Shown here: piece after piece, positions 1 to 9,613 of the stretch
Position numbering within the stretch: position 1 is the stretch's first letter
Layout: each line of letters starts with the position of its first letter
From: Cytobacillus gottheilii
GTDB lineage: Bacteria > Bacillota > Bacilli > Bacillales > Cytobacillaceae
DNA length: 64,000 nucleotides
Assembly (NCBI RefSeq): GCF_001636345.1
Contig: NZ_KV440945.1
Coordinates: 553,340 to 617,339, forward strand
Reading direction: 5' to 3'
Notes under the pieces: model-generated
Seen by the model: the letters and a program-made list of their open reading frames with translations, nothing else
Database searches by the model: none
Told to the model about the DNA's origin: nothing
Position numbers and translations under genes: made by a program

Positions 1-2
1 TA

Positions 3-1598
3 GACGTGCCTTTTGAAAAACCATCTATTTTGACTGATTTTGATGCTGTTACATCATCAGCTTCACGTCTTGCGATTGCATCAAGCGTAAAACTTAACAT
101 TACAATTGGTTTTCCGAACAGTGATGGTAAAACATATCGTTTTGAGCAATCAAGACAAGCTTCCAGAGCAGAAGCAGCTGCATTTATCATTCGTATGATT
201 CATGCAATGGAAGACTTTGAAAATCAGCTGCCTGGCGAACCTGGACAGCCTATTGAAGAAAAACCTTATGTGATTTCTACTATTGATCAAAATGGAGAAT
301 TAGTAGAATCAGCTAAAAAATATAAAACCTTTGCAGAAGCTGAAGCAAGCTGGAATTCTTCTTCAGAGGTTATTACCCTCAAAGGCAAAGTTATAAAAAT
401 GGCTTCAGGCTTGGCATATGCGAGTCCTTCAATCGGAAATGCTACGACAAGCTTATACAGCGGATCAGATTTGAGATCTGTTCAAGCTGCGGTGCCAGCT
501 CAGGAAGAGTTAAAATATATTGAGTCAACTGAAGAAGCTGTTAAAGTATATATTGGCGGCCGAACAGCTTACGTGAAACACTCGGATATCCATCTTGTCC
601 CTGCCAAAATGATTAAGAATCAAAACTACTATACTGTCAATGCAAGAGTTGAGCTTGTTCACAGCATTTATAATCCTGGAACAAACCAGTATGGTTCTTA
701 TGAAATTGGCAAAGCTCCTTCAGCGCTAAAGCAAGGAGTCAGATATTATAGCTGGGATGGCACAAAGTTCTATACCAACAATTTAGGCACATCTACTTCT
801 TATGTAGGAAAAGAACTTTACCCATACTATCAGTATTTATCTGCACGTACAAAAACACCTTATACGGCAGCAGAGTTAGATCGTTTCATTGATAATAAAC
901 TAGCAGAACTAGAAGCTACGGGATTATCAGTCTATAAAGATGCTACAGTAAAAAGCAAAGTTAAAGGACTTGGCTCATATCTGAAAAAGGTTGAAGCTGA
1001 ATCGAATATTAATGCACTTTTAGTTCTTGGATGGGCAATGCATGAAAGCCAGTACGGAATGAGTAATAATGCATTAAGATTAAATAATCTCTTTGGAATT
1101 GAAGCGTATGACAGCGATCCATCCGGAGCGAAGGCTTATCCAAAGGCGACTGACAGTGTGGATGCGCTTGTTAGCAAATATTTAAACAAAGCATATGCAG
1201 TCCAAGGCGATTGGAGAAGCAACGGTGCTGCACCAGGAAACAAAGGAATGGGCTTTAACGTAAGATACGCAACAGATGCTTACTGGGGCTCTAAGTTAGC
1301 TGGCCATATGTACCGAATCGACAAAGCGTTAGGCTTTAAAGATTACAATAACAAGCAAGTAGTGGCGCTGACAAATACACCTGGTACAAATATTCGCAGC
1401 ACACCATCATCAGCTGTAGGTACAGCAAACTTAGTATATACGTACAAAGCGGCAAAAATGCCAATTGTGATCGTTGATGAAGAAAAAGCAGCTGACGGCT
1501 ATGTCTGGTATAAAATTTTATCTGATGCAGATACGACTGGAAAAAATCCATACGCGTATATCCGCTCTGACTTAGCAGATAAAATTGAAACGTACTAA
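3..1598 (+). CDS. SLH-domain glucosaminidase, 5' end outside window
   Basis: The reading frame is open to the left edge, so this is the C-terminal 531 residues of a longer secreted protein. Residues 1-65 look like the end of an SLH domain (pattern ending in REEAAAFIIRM-like EAAAFIIRMI), which would anchor it to pyruvylated wall polymer. Residues ~310-450 match the LytD-type endo-beta-N-acetylglucosaminidase fold, with the expected catalytic glutamate in WAMHESQYG and a following NNLFGIEAYD segment. A C-terminal SH3-like segment (~455-531) has NTPGTNIRSTPSSAVG. The inferred role is peptidoglycan hydrolysis at the cell surface. It is followed by a strong terminator. The true start lies before this window. 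Confidence 0.85.
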   Translation, partial: DVPFEKPSILTDFDAVTSSASRLAIASSVKLNITIGFPNSDGKTYRFEQSRQASRAEAAAFIIRMIHAMEDFENQLPGEPGQPIEEKPYVISTIDQNGELVESAKKYKTFAEAEASWNSSSEVITLKGKVIKMASGLAYASPSIGNATTSLYSGSDLRSVQAAVPAQEELKYIESTEEAVKVYIGGRTAYVKHSDIHLVPAKMIKNQNYYTVNARVELVHSIYNPGTNQYGSYEIGKAPSALKQGVRYYSWDGTKFYTNNLGTSTSYVGKELYPYYQYLSARTKTPYTAAELDRFIDNKLAELEATGLSVYKDATVKSKVKGLGSYLKKVEAESNINALLVLGWAMHESQYGMSNNALRLNNLFGIEAYDSDPSGAKAYPKATDSVDALVSKYLNKAYAVQGDWRSNGAAPGNKGMGFNVRYATDAYWGSKLAGHMYRIDKALGFKDYNNKQVVALTNTPGTNIRSTPSSAVGTANLVYTYKAAKMPIVIVDEEKAADGYVWYKILSDADTTGKNPYAYIRSDLADKIETY

Positions 1599-1602
1599 AA
1601 TG

Positions 1603-1643
1603 AAAAGAACCAGATCCCAATAAAGGGAATCTGGTTCTTTTTT
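1603..1643. terminator. Bidirectional intrinsic terminator
   Basis: A 12-bp stem (AGAACCAGATCCC with GGGAATCTGGTTCT, one mismatch) is followed by a T-run to the right and has TTTTC on the other strand to the left. It sits between two convergent genes and can serve both. Confidence 0.85.
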
Positions 1644-1661
1644 GTCTATAGAGGGAAATTT

Positions 1662-3242
1662 CTAAATCCCCAGTTCTGCGGCAAATCCCTGCTCTTCTAA
1701 AAGCTCCTGCACCTCATCAATCAGCACAACATCATTTTCTAATAAGTACGCTGTTTTTGATGTGATAAAGTCATCAATGACAGCACTTTTTGTATCGCCG
1801 GAAGCTTCCCATTTGTTTTGGTGTTTCAGCAAATCCAGTAAAGTAAGCTGTTCATAGTCATTGCCGGAAAAGGTTAGATCCGGATTAACCTGATACCAGA
1901 GGTCGCCTGTATCACGTATCCATTCATCCGCAAGATCCTCAATCGCTGTACGGATTTTTTTTGCGGCCTCTAAATATTTTTCATCATTTGTGGCTATATA
2001 ACTATCAAGCAGCAGATTGGCTCCGCCAAGCACATGATTCATGGAAGCATGTGTTTTCTGCTTCATATCATACGGCGAAAAATAATCAGCAATATAGAAG
2101 CCGTTTTCTGTTTGAATCACATTGTCAATCGCGATTTGCTCCAGCAGGTAATCGGCATAATCCAATTGAGCCTGTTTTAAATCCGGTAAATCCGCATAAT
2201 CACCAATCATTGCTAAATATAGACCGATGAATTCATTATGTCTTGTATCAATATAAGGCGCTGTCAGACCGTATGCATCCTTTAGCCACGTGCTCGTGTA
2301 TTCAGTTTCCCATACGTCTGTGCCTTTTTCTTTCCGGTATTCATAAAGGTCTGCAGCGCTATTAATCATCAAATTATAATAATAGCGTTCGCCTGTTTCA
2401 CCAAAGCGGTCAATGGCTTCCCGGTCGACCATGACTCCAAGATTGCGGCCATAACCTTCCTTTGTATAAGGCTCTATGGACCAAGGCAATTTTTTCATCG
2501 GTCCTCCAAGCGTAAGCCAGCCGTTTGCCTCTTTATAATCTTCAAGCATATAGGTGATCCAGCTTTCTTCCTCTTCTGCATTGGAAAAGAATGATTCGTC
2601 AGACACCATAAACCAGCTCTCTGCGATCTCACCAGGCTCCGCTTTCAACTCGATTTCTACCGCAACTGATTCATCAGTCTGCTGTACTTGGTAATTCTTA
2701 GTTTCGTTCTCTAACACCCGAACCGTACTTTTATGATCATTCTCATAATCCGTGATTAAGGCAGTAGAGACATATTGTTTGCCCAGCACAATTTGACTGC
2801 GCTGTTCTTCAAAAGAACTGGAAGTAAATAAACCAATCGGCTGGGTGGTTAGATCCTCGCCCGTATTTTTATCATGAGGACGGTCAATAAAGGTTTGATC
2901 CCAATCATTCAGTTCAATCCGATTGGCTTCGTCTACTGATAGCTTTAGGCTCGCGGCCGCTTTCTCGGATTCATCACCTGTTAGCTGGGCCGTGACGAGA
3001 AAGTCACCGTTATCGATACGGCGTGTTTTTAAAACGAGTGTTCCAGCCTCTTCAAGCTGGAGTGTATAGGTTTGATCATCATAAACCGGAAGCAGGCTGG
3101 AATCCTCTACTTGTTCTTTTACAACAGATGCTACCGTTAAATCTGTATTTCCAAGTGAAAGACGAAAATCTTCCAGTTCCTCTGGCTGTTCACACCCAGA
3201 AAGAACAATCAGGAGGATAAGAGCTGCTATTAATTTTCTCAT
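1662..3242 (-). CDS. Lipoprotein with alpha-hairpin glycan-enzyme-like C-terminus
   Basis: The 526-residue product begins MRKLIAALILLIVLSGC, a typical type II signal with lipobox LSGC, so it should be tethered to the outer face of the membrane. Residues ~25-230 are beta-rich. Residues ~260-520 contain repeated Tyr/Asp-rich helical hairpins (YADYLLEQIA, THASMNHVLGGANLLLDSY, GDLWYQVNPD), similar in character to (alpha/alpha)6 toroid glycan-active proteins such as glucuronyl epimerase-like domains. It is the last gene of the csaB operon (15 bp after the flippase gene). Its position suggests a role in processing the wall polymer, but the activity is not known. Confidence 0.7.
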   Translation of the reverse strand: MRKLIAALILLIVLSGCEQPEELEDFRLSLGNTDLTVASVVKEQVEDSSLLPVYDDQTYTLQLEEAGTLVLKTRRIDNGDFLVTAQLTGDESEKAAASLKLSVDEANRIELNDWDQTFIDRPHDKNTGEDLTTQPIGLFTSSSFEEQRSQIVLGKQYVSTALITDYENDHKSTVRVLENETKNYQVQQTDESVAVEIELKAEPGEIAESWFMVSDESFFSNAEEEESWITYMLEDYKEANGWLTLGGPMKKLPWSIEPYTKEGYGRNLGVMVDREAIDRFGETGERYYYNLMINSAADLYEYRKEKGTDVWETEYTSTWLKDAYGLTAPYIDTRHNEFIGLYLAMIGDYADLPDLKQAQLDYADYLLEQIAIDNVIQTENGFYIADYFSPYDMKQKTHASMNHVLGGANLLLDSYIATNDEKYLEAAKKIRTAIEDLADEWIRDTGDLWYQVNPDLTFSGNDYEQLTLLDLLKHQNKWEASGDTKSAVIDDFITSKTAYLLENDVVLIDEVQELLEEQGFAAELGI

Positions 3243-3257
3243 CTGTTATGCCTCCTT

Positions 3258-4781
3258 TTACGCTTTTTTCCTTTTCTTCACAATCGCAAGCAGCTGTCTG
3301 AAGCCGTCCTTATAAAATACATATAATCCGCCCGTATATAAAATAGCTCCTAATGGAATTAAGATCATTAATTGTACAAGCGAATATAACTCCGTAATAG
3401 CCGTGAATTTCTGCAGCAGATAGAGGGGAACGGCCATAATCACGGTTGGAATTAAGACACGGACAATCAGATTCAGCAGTTTGAACAGTTCAGAACGATC
3501 AAAGTCTTTATACACGACAAAGCCTGAAACCACTAAATAATAAACCGATACAAAGGAACTGGATAAAGCAAGGCCGGTATAGCCGTATGGTTTTAATAAT
3601 AGCCAGTTTAAAAAAGCATTTAAGATGATAGTCGTTACACTGATGCGGAAAATGATGGCTGTTTTGCCGCGGGCATACATCGATCTTGAAACGATATACT
3701 GTAAGCCTTGTGTGACAATCATAGGCACATAAAAAACTAAAGCCAGATAGGCATTGTGTGTATCTTCTGCAGTATATTTTCCTCTTTCAAATATAAAGGA
3801 AAGGGTCTGTTCACCAACAAGCAGTAATCCCACAGCGATAGGCATTAATGTGACAAACGAAATTTGCATGCCGGTAAAAAAGGTCGATTGAAATTTCTTT
3901 GGATTATCAAGCTGCTCAGATAAAAGGGTAAAGATAATGACAGCAATCGTTGTTCCATAAATCGCATGAGGAATGGTCACAAGCATCGAAGCGTTATTTA
4001 AATAGGTGACAACTCCATCTAGCCCTGTACTGGCAGCAAAGGATTTATTGACGAACATATTAATCTGGCCTACAACTGAATTCAGCAAAGAAGGAACAAG
4101 CAGCACGAGCAATGTCTTGCCGAATTCCTTTTCAATCTTTAGTGTAGGCCGCCAGTGATAGCCGCTTTTCCGCAGATAATAAAATTGAATGGCTGAACCT
4201 AAGAGTGTTCCTGCGATAAATCCGTAAGCGAGACTGTTGATGCCCCATTGTTCAGAAAAGAGCAGGACAAACACAACACCCATGATGGTAGCGACAAGCT
4301 TTGATACTTGCGAAGGAACAAAAATTCGTCTTCCCTGCAAATAGGAGTCCAGTATTCCATTTAACGCAATTGCACTGATAAAAAGAATAAAGAATTGCGT
4401 AATACTGATTGCAATTGCTTCTGTATCAGCTGGCGCACTTGGGAAGATAAGCGGAACAAGATAAGGAGCAATAAAATAGCCGATCACAGACAGAGCAAGG
4501 AAAATCAGGACCGTAGCATTCATAATGCCATTGGCGCTTTGTTCTGCTTTTTTCGGATCTTCTTTTTTATTTTTAACGTATAGGGGCAGAAACACATTGT
4601 TGAATCCGCCCGAGATCATAGCAAGGGCAAGGGTAATAAAAGAAAAGGCCATAATATAGCCGTCTGTATAATGACTGGCGCCGAATTGGCTTGTCATGAT
4701 ACTTTCGCGCAAAAAGCCTGAGAGCTTAACGACAATTGCTAATAACGTGAGTAAAATAGCAGATTTTTTTAATGAAGCCAT
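3258..4781 (-). CDS. MurJ/MviN-type lipid-linked glycan flippase
   Basis: This is a polytopic membrane protein of 507 residues with about 14 hydrophobic segments. The N-terminus (SGFLRESIMTSQFGASHYTDGY) matches the MurJ signature of the MOP flippase superfamily. Because it lies in an operon with csaB and a glycosyltransferase, the likely cargo is undecaprenyl-linked secondary wall polymer rather than lipid II, though a MurJ role cannot be excluded. The start at MASLKKS is chosen because AGGAAG lies ten bases before it. A longer in-frame start 57 bases upstream has no such site. It is followed by the lipoprotein gene. Confidence 0.85.
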   Translation of the reverse strand: MASLKKSAILLTLLAIVVKLSGFLRESIMTSQFGASHYTDGYIMAFSFITLALAMISGGFNNVFLPLYVKNKKEDPKKAEQSANGIMNATVLIFLALSVIGYFIAPYLVPLIFPSAPADTEAIAISITQFFILFISAIALNGILDSYLQGRRIFVPSQVSKLVATIMGVVFVLLFSEQWGINSLAYGFIAGTLLGSAIQFYYLRKSGYHWRPTLKIEKEFGKTLLVLLVPSLLNSVVGQINMFVNKSFAASTGLDGVVTYLNNASMLVTIPHAIYGTTIAVIIFTLLSEQLDNPKKFQSTFFTGMQISFVTLMPIAVGLLLVGEQTLSFIFERGKYTAEDTHNAYLALVFYVPMIVTQGLQYIVSRSMYARGKTAIIFRISVTTIILNAFLNWLLLKPYGYTGLALSSSFVSVYYLVVSGFVVYKDFDRSELFKLLNLIVRVLIPTVIMAVPLYLLQKFTAITELYSLVQLMILIPLGAILYTGGLYVFYKDGFRQLLAIVKKRKKA

Positions 4782-4865
4782 ACGTTTTTCACTTCCTGAC
4801 GATTTCATAAAAGGACGTGCAGAGCATATTCTCTGCACGTCTCAGTTGATAAAAAGATCTGTGAA

Positions 4866-6041
4866 TTAGTTTTTCTCTAATGCTGATAAATAGATGCTTT
4901 CGTATTTTTCTGCTGCTGCCAAATGAGAGTATTCGTCTTCAATCTTTTGGCGGGCATTTTTCGCAAGCTGTGCACCCGTTTCCGGATTTTCCAGCAGAAA
5001 CAGCATCGCATCTTCTAGCTCTGCCACATTTTTCTCTTCTACCAATAAGCCGTCATGCTCATGGTTGACGATTTCCTTCAAACCGCCAACTGCACAGGCA
5101 ATAAGCGGAATCCCTGAACCCATCGCTTCAAGCGCGGAAATAGAGGTCGCTTCCTCTACACCAGCAGAGTGCACACTTGGCACTAGAACAACATCCGATA
5201 ACGCGAAGAATTCTTTTACCTTCGCATGCGGAACGGCGCCAAGCAGCTGTACTTGATTTTCAAGTCCTTTTTCAGCGATTAGAGCCTTCAGCTCTTCAAA
5301 CGCTTCGCCCATTCCTGCATAAACAAGCTTTGCATTCGGGAATTTCTCCAATACTTTTGGGAAAGCAAGGGTCGGATAGATGACGCCATTTTTCTTTGTT
5401 AAACGGCGCGGTACAAAGAAAACCAGGTCATCATTAGAAAAGCCGTGCTTTTTGCGGAGCTCAGCTTTCTTATCAGTTGCCGGTTGAAAGTCGTGAATAT
5501 CAATGAAGTTGCGGATCGCGGTGCCGTCCACTCCTGCCTGCTTTTTCACATAGTCTTTAATGCGCTGATCAACCGTAATGACTTTGCGAGTAGAGCTATA
5601 TGCCTTTTTTTCCATCTCCTGCAATAGCTTCGCTTCTTCGCTGCCTTCCACAACAGAACCGGCGCTGACAGCTTCAAAAGCCATATAGCCATGAACAGTA
5701 GAAACCGTCGGAATGCCAGATTCCAATGAAGCAAAGGTAGCAAATGCGTCTTGGGCATTGATAATGTCGTAGTTTTTCGATTTATTTTCCACAATCAGCT
5801 TGTGAAGCATATTTTGACGTGCTTTTCGGCTCCAAATGATGCCTTTGCCTTTTTTCATTTTGTTTAACACAAAACTTGGTCCGCGCGCATAAAATTTCTT
5901 TTGCCAGCCTGGCGCGTCACTGATGGAAAGAACATCGACTTCATGTCCTCTTGCTTCAAGGCCTGCTTTTAATGTCGTTACATGTGTCGATAATCCCCCA
6001 GCATGAGGGTAATCGAAGACAGTCGTAATTAGGATTTTCAT
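4866..6041 (-). CDS. Family 4 glycosyltransferase
   Basis: The 391-residue GT-B fold enzyme starts MKILITTVFDYPHAGGLSTHV, typical of GT4 acceptor domains. The C-terminal half holds the donor-site pattern PSVHSAGVEEATSISALEAM (a variant of the E-x7-E motif) and the GGLKEIV loop. It is probably cytoplasmic or membrane-associated and adds a sugar to the undecaprenyl-linked wall polymer. The gene is 18 bp downstream of csaB and 85 bp upstream of the flippase gene. The sugar transferred cannot be read from sequence. Confidence 0.85.
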   Translation of the reverse strand: MKILITTVFDYPHAGGLSTHVTTLKAGLEARGHEVDVLSISDAPGWQKKFYARGPSFVLNKMKKGKGIIWSRKARQNMLHKLIVENKSKNYDIINAQDAFATFASLESGIPTVSTVHGYMAFEAVSAGSVVEGSEEAKLLQEMEKKAYSSTRKVITVDQRIKDYVKKQAGVDGTAIRNFIDIHDFQPATDKKAELRKKHGFSNDDLVFFVPRRLTKKNGVIYPTLAFPKVLEKFPNAKLVYAGMGEAFEELKALIAEKGLENQVQLLGAVPHAKVKEFFALSDVVLVPSVHSAGVEEATSISALEAMGSGIPLIACAVGGLKEIVNHEHDGLLVEEKNVAELEDAMLFLLENPETGAQLAKNARQKIEDEYSHLAAAEKYESIYLSALEKN

Positions 6042-6059
6042 AATGCCCTCTCCCTTGCG

Positions 6060-7169
6060 TTATTTCAAAAATCGTTCCTTCATCAAGTCAATATTTTCAA
6101 GAGCATCCCTGCGCATGCCCTGTGCATTTGTTTCAATCATTGCCTTCAGTTCTGCATGATTGGCAAGAACCTTTTTGCTGTTATCTACAAGTTGTGCAGC
6201 ATCCAATGTTTCAAGCGGAAAAGAGTATGTCCACATGCCAGAACGCTTTAACAAGCTTTCCACCTTTTTATCATAGCTGATCCCGATATGCGGAACAGCA
6301 ACAAGAGCGGAGAAGATAAGCGAATGCAAACGCAGCCCGATTGTAAGGTCGCAATTGCTGATAAAGTTTAAGTATTGATTTGGCGAGAAGTCTGGTCCTA
6401 ATACATAGCAGTGGTCGCCATGCTGCATATGCTCCAATACAAAATTGGAAGCTTTCACATCATGATGACCTTCCATCGGCACAAATACCGGTGTGATGTC
6501 TTCTTCCTCAATCAGCTGATCAAGTGCGATGCCGATCTGTTTGTAATGGTCTGTATGCTGGAACCATGGACGGACAGAGACAGCAACAAGCTTTTCATCT
6601 CCCTTTAATGGAAGAGAATCGATGCAGGCTGTATCCTCCTTTTTCTGAAACGCAAACACGATATCAGCTGTCACGACTGATTCAGGACGATTCACGCCGA
6701 GCTTATAGAGAAGGTCCTTAGAGTGCTGGTCACGAACCGTAATAAAGTTTGCCATATTGGCAAATACTTTCATTAATAATTTCCCCCAAGTTGAGTTCAC
6801 GGGACCAATACCTTGCGAGAAGAACATGACTTTAGTGCCGCAAAGCTTGGCAAGAAACACAATTAATAAATAATAAGGAAGGGGGCCGAACAAAAACTTC
6901 GTTGGGTACGTATCTTGAAGAAGACCGCCGCCGCCGCTGATTAGTAAGTCAGCTTCGCGGAGCGCTTTCACTTTTCCTTTAAAATCATGGCGCCATCCTC
7001 TATAAACGCTTTTAACACCATACGTTTCAGCCGTTTTTTTCGGAGATAGAGAGAAGACGGTTAAATCAGGGTGGTCGAGCTCATCCTTTAAATTATCAAC
7101 AATTGATTCAAGAATCGCTTCATCACCTGTGTTGCCAAGTCCATAAAATCCAGAGATCACTATTTTCAA
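6060..7169 (-). CDS. csaB: Polysaccharide pyruvyl transferase CsaB
   Basis: The 369-residue protein begins MKIVISGFYGLGNTGDEAIL, the classic CsaB N-terminus, and carries ISGGGGLLQD and GLRLHSLIFSALVAVPHIGI, both conserved in the family. CsaB adds a ketal-linked pyruvate to the secondary wall polymer, and this group is what SLH domains bind. It is first in the leftward operon. A TTG start at 7169 is preferred because GGAGGAAAT lies just before it. An upstream ATG at 7229 would add 20 residues with no family counterpart. The window contains several SLH proteins that would depend on this enzyme. Confidence 0.93.
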   Translation of the reverse strand: MKIVISGFYGLGNTGDEAILESIVDNLKDELDHPDLTVFSLSPKKTAETYGVKSVYRGWRHDFKGKVKALREADLLISGGGGLLQDTYPTKFLFGPLPYYLLIVFLAKLCGTKVMFFSQGIGPVNSTWGKLLMKVFANMANFITVRDQHSKDLLYKLGVNRPESVVTADIVFAFQKKEDTACIDSLPLKGDEKLVAVSVRPWFQHTDHYKQIGIALDQLIEEEDITPVFVPMEGHHDVKASNFVLEHMQHGDHCYVLGPDFSPNQYLNFISNCDLTIGLRLHSLIFSALVAVPHIGISYDKKVESLLKRSGMWTYSFPLETLDAAQLVDNSKKVLANHAELKAMIETNAQGMRRDALENIDLMKERFLK

Positions 7170-7229
7170 AGAAGTATTTCCTCCTTGTGTCATTTTATCC
7201 ATGCGGAAATAGCTTTCCTTTACCTTCAT

Positions 7230-7588
7230 TCTAATTTCTTCCTTATTGATTAGGTTAGAATGCTTGTTAGTATAAAAAAGCTAAACTTTATTTTAACATT
7301 AGCATGGTGGACATTCAATGTAATTGGTGCAACGTTTGGTTGAATTTGTTATACTATGTTAGGATTATGTCGAACTTCGGCATAGCTTCGCTGTTTTTTT
7401 GCTGGAATGCAGGCATGATGTACATTCTGCGTATTGCAGCACGCAAAAACTATAGCAGGCTGAGAGTGATTTGGAACTAAGTCCACCTTCACTTGTGTCG
7501 AACTATGACATGTTTTACTATGTTCATTAGCTAACAAAATTAATTCCTATAATGTAGAAATTTTCATATTAAAGAGAGGTCCTTATAA
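7230..7588. other. Divergent intergenic region
   Basis: The 359 bp between csaB and the dehydrogenase gene hold promoters for both directions. Towards the right, TATAAT occurs at about 7546 before an AAAGAGAGG ribosome site. TGTCGAACT occurs twice (about 7368 and 7496), possibly a regulatory repeat. I see no gene. Confidence 0.5.
7290..7318 (-). promoter_or_regulatory. Promoter of the csaB operon
   Basis: On the minus strand TTGAAT (7313-7318) and TAAAAT (7290-7295) are separated by 17 bp. This fits a sigma-A promoter firing towards csaB, about 120 bp ahead of its start. Confidence 0.6.
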
Positions 7589-8866
7589 ATGGAGAAAATT
7601 TGTGTTGTCGGTTTAGGGTACATCGGTCTTCCAACTTCTGCGATTTTTGCACGCGCAGGCTACAATGTGCTTGGTGTAGATGTCAGCGAACGCGTTATCG
7701 AAAAGCTGAACCGTGGTGAAATTCATATTGAAGAAGTTGGGCTGCCGGAAATCGTGAAACAGGTGGTAAATGAAGGCAAACTTCGTGCATCGGTTACACC
7801 GGAAGAAGCGGATGTCTTCATCATTGCTGTGCCGACACCAATTCATGAGGATTTAACAGCCAATGTAGATTATGTGATCAGCGCAACAAAAGCGATCGCG
7901 CCATTCTTGAAAAAAGGCAATATTGTCATCGTAGAATCAACCATTCCTCCGCGCACAATGGATGATGTCGTTGCTCCAATCCTAAGGGAACAAGGCTTTG
8001 ATACAGAGAAAGATCTATACTTAGCTCACTGTCCTGAGCGCGTATTGCCTGGCCGCATTTTAATTGAGCTTGTTGAAAATACAAGAATCGTTGGTGGTAC
8101 AACACCAGAAGCGGCGAAGCAAGCTGCTGATGTATACCGCAAAATTGTCACTGGTGATGTAATTGAAACGGAAGCTGTGACAGCAGAAATGTCAAAGCTA
8201 ATGGAAAATACGTTCCGTGATGTAAATATTGCCCTGGCAAATGAGCTGGCAAAAATTTCACAGCGTCTTGGCGTTGATGCCCATAAAGTCATCGAGCTTG
8301 CCAACAAGCATCCTCGAGTGAATATTCACCACCCAGGACCAGGAGTCGGCGGACACTGTCTGGCAGTAGATCCGTACTTTATCGTGGAAAAAGCGACAGA
8401 GGAAGCGAAGCTGATTAAGCTTTCCCGCGATATTAACAACTCAATGCCGCATTTTGTGACAACACAAGTGCATCGCTTAACAGCAGAACTGGATCAGCCA
8501 AGAGTGGCTGTATTCGGATTAACGTATAAAGGCAATATTGATGATGTCCGTGAAAGCCCGGCACTCGAGATTGTTGAAATGCTATTAGACAATAAACGCT
8601 ATGATTTGAAGGTTTATGATCCGCACGTGCAGCAGGAACAAGTAGAATTCCCTCTAGCTTCTTTTGAAGAAGCCGTGAAAGATGCGCATCTGGTTGTTGT
8701 TTTAGCCGATCATAATGAATTTAAGTCATTGAACAGCGAAGAATTAGCTTCCTTAATGAAGACACCAGTTGTTTTTGATACGAAGAATTGCACGAACTTA
8801 AACGAAGAACAGTTAACGGTTTATCGAATTGGTAATTTAATGAACCTTAAATCGATCCAAGAATAG
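7589..8866 (+). CDS. Nucleotide-sugar dehydrogenase, UDP-ManNAc type
   Basis: The 425-residue enzyme has an N-terminal Rossmann motif (VVGLGYIGLPTSAIFARAGY), the NAD-binding turn PTP near residue 88, and the catalytic cysteine in PGVGGHCLAVDPYF, with the C-terminal VFGLTYKGNIDDVRESPA block. It oxidises a UDP-hexose at C6 in two NAD-dependent steps. The family is UDP-glucose/GDP-mannose dehydrogenase, and the closest type by pattern and by the adjacent TagA/WecG gene is the UDP-N-acetylmannosamine dehydrogenase WecC. It would supply a uronic acid sugar for the wall polymer. It opens the rightward operon. Confidence 0.88.
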   Translation: MEKICVVGLGYIGLPTSAIFARAGYNVLGVDVSERVIEKLNRGEIHIEEVGLPEIVKQVVNEGKLRASVTPEEADVFIIAVPTPIHEDLTANVDYVISATKAIAPFLKKGNIVIVESTIPPRTMDDVVAPILREQGFDTEKDLYLAHCPERVLPGRILIELVENTRIVGGTTPEAAKQAADVYRKIVTGDVIETEAVTAEMSKLMENTFRDVNIALANELAKISQRLGVDAHKVIELANKHPRVNIHHPGPGVGGHCLAVDPYFIVEKATEEAKLIKLSRDINNSMPHFVTTQVHRLTAELDQPRVAVFGLTYKGNIDDVRESPALEIVEMLLDNKRYDLKVYDPHVQQEQVEFPLASFEEAVKDAHLVVVLADHNEFKSLNSEELASLMKTPVVFDTKNCTNLNEEQLTVYRIGNLMNLKSIQE

Positions 8867-8883
8867 AAAGCTAGGAATACGTG

Positions 8884-9597
8884 ATGAAAAAAGAACAATA
8901 TTTAGGCGTTAACGTTTCAGTTATGACGTACAGCGAAATATTAGACGACTTGCGCATGCGTATCAAAGATGGAAAACAGTCAACGGTGATTGCTGTAAAC
9001 CCTGAAAAGGTCATCACAGCCAATCAAAATCCGCTTGTCAAAGAACTGATCAATGATTCCACCTATCAAATTCCCGATGGCATCGGCATGATCCTCGCCT
9101 CTAAAATCAAAGGCGGAGACCTATCTGAACGGGTAACGGGCATTGATATGATGGAACAGCTATTGCGTTTTGCTGCAGAAGAGGACCTTGGGGTCTTCTT
9201 CTATGGAGCAAAAGAAGAGATTGTTTCAGAGGCAAAAACAAAGATTGAAGATCGTTTTCCTTCATTAAATGTAGCCGGCTATGAAAATGGTTATGTGAAG
9301 GATAACGAAGCACTTGTCAAAAAAATCAATGATTCAGGTGCACAGCTTTTGTTTGTTGCTCTGGGCAGTCCGAAACAGGAGCTGTGGATCAAAGAACATA
9401 TGAGCTCTTTAAACGTAAAGGTTTTTCAGGGAGTCGGCGGAAGCTTTGATGTTTTTTCCGGCAAGACGAAAAGAGCTCCAGCATTTTTCCGCAAGTTTGG
9501 AATCGAATGGCTGTATCGTTTGCTGAAAGAGCCGAAAAGGCTTAAGCGCCAAATGAATTTGCCAATCTTTTTATTAAAGGTGTTAAGAAGCCGTTAA
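8884..9597 (+). CDS. tagA: TagA/WecG-family N-acetylmannosaminyltransferase
   Basis: The 237-residue protein carries the family motifs PDGIGMI and LFVALGSPKQELWI. These enzymes transfer ManNAc or ManNAcA onto undecaprenyl-diphosphate-GlcNAc, forming the linkage unit of teichoic acid or secondary wall polymer. They are peripheral membrane proteins that use a basic C-terminal tail, and here the last 35 residues (KEPKRLKRQMNLPIFLLKVLRSR) are basic and amphipathic. GTG and ATG are adjacent. The ATG at 8884 has the better distance from AGGAA. It follows the dehydrogenase by 17 bp. Confidence 0.9.
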   Translation: MKKEQYLGVNVSVMTYSEILDDLRMRIKDGKQSTVIAVNPEKVITANQNPLVKELINDSTYQIPDGIGMILASKIKGGDLSERVTGIDMMEQLLRFAAEEDLGVFFYGAKEEIVSEAKTKIEDRFPSLNVAGYENGYVKDNEALVKKINDSGAQLLFVALGSPKQELWIKEHMSSLNVKVFQGVGGSFDVFSGKTKRAPAFFRKFGIEWLYRLLKEPKRLKRQMNLPIFLLKVLRSR

Positions 9598-9613
9598 GGA
9601 GTTGTTTTTTAGG

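Noticed and set aside
7349..7537. A 62-residue frame in the csaB/dehydrogenase intergenic region
   Set aside because: No ribosome site, no coding character, and it overlaps the promoter of the dehydrogenase operon.
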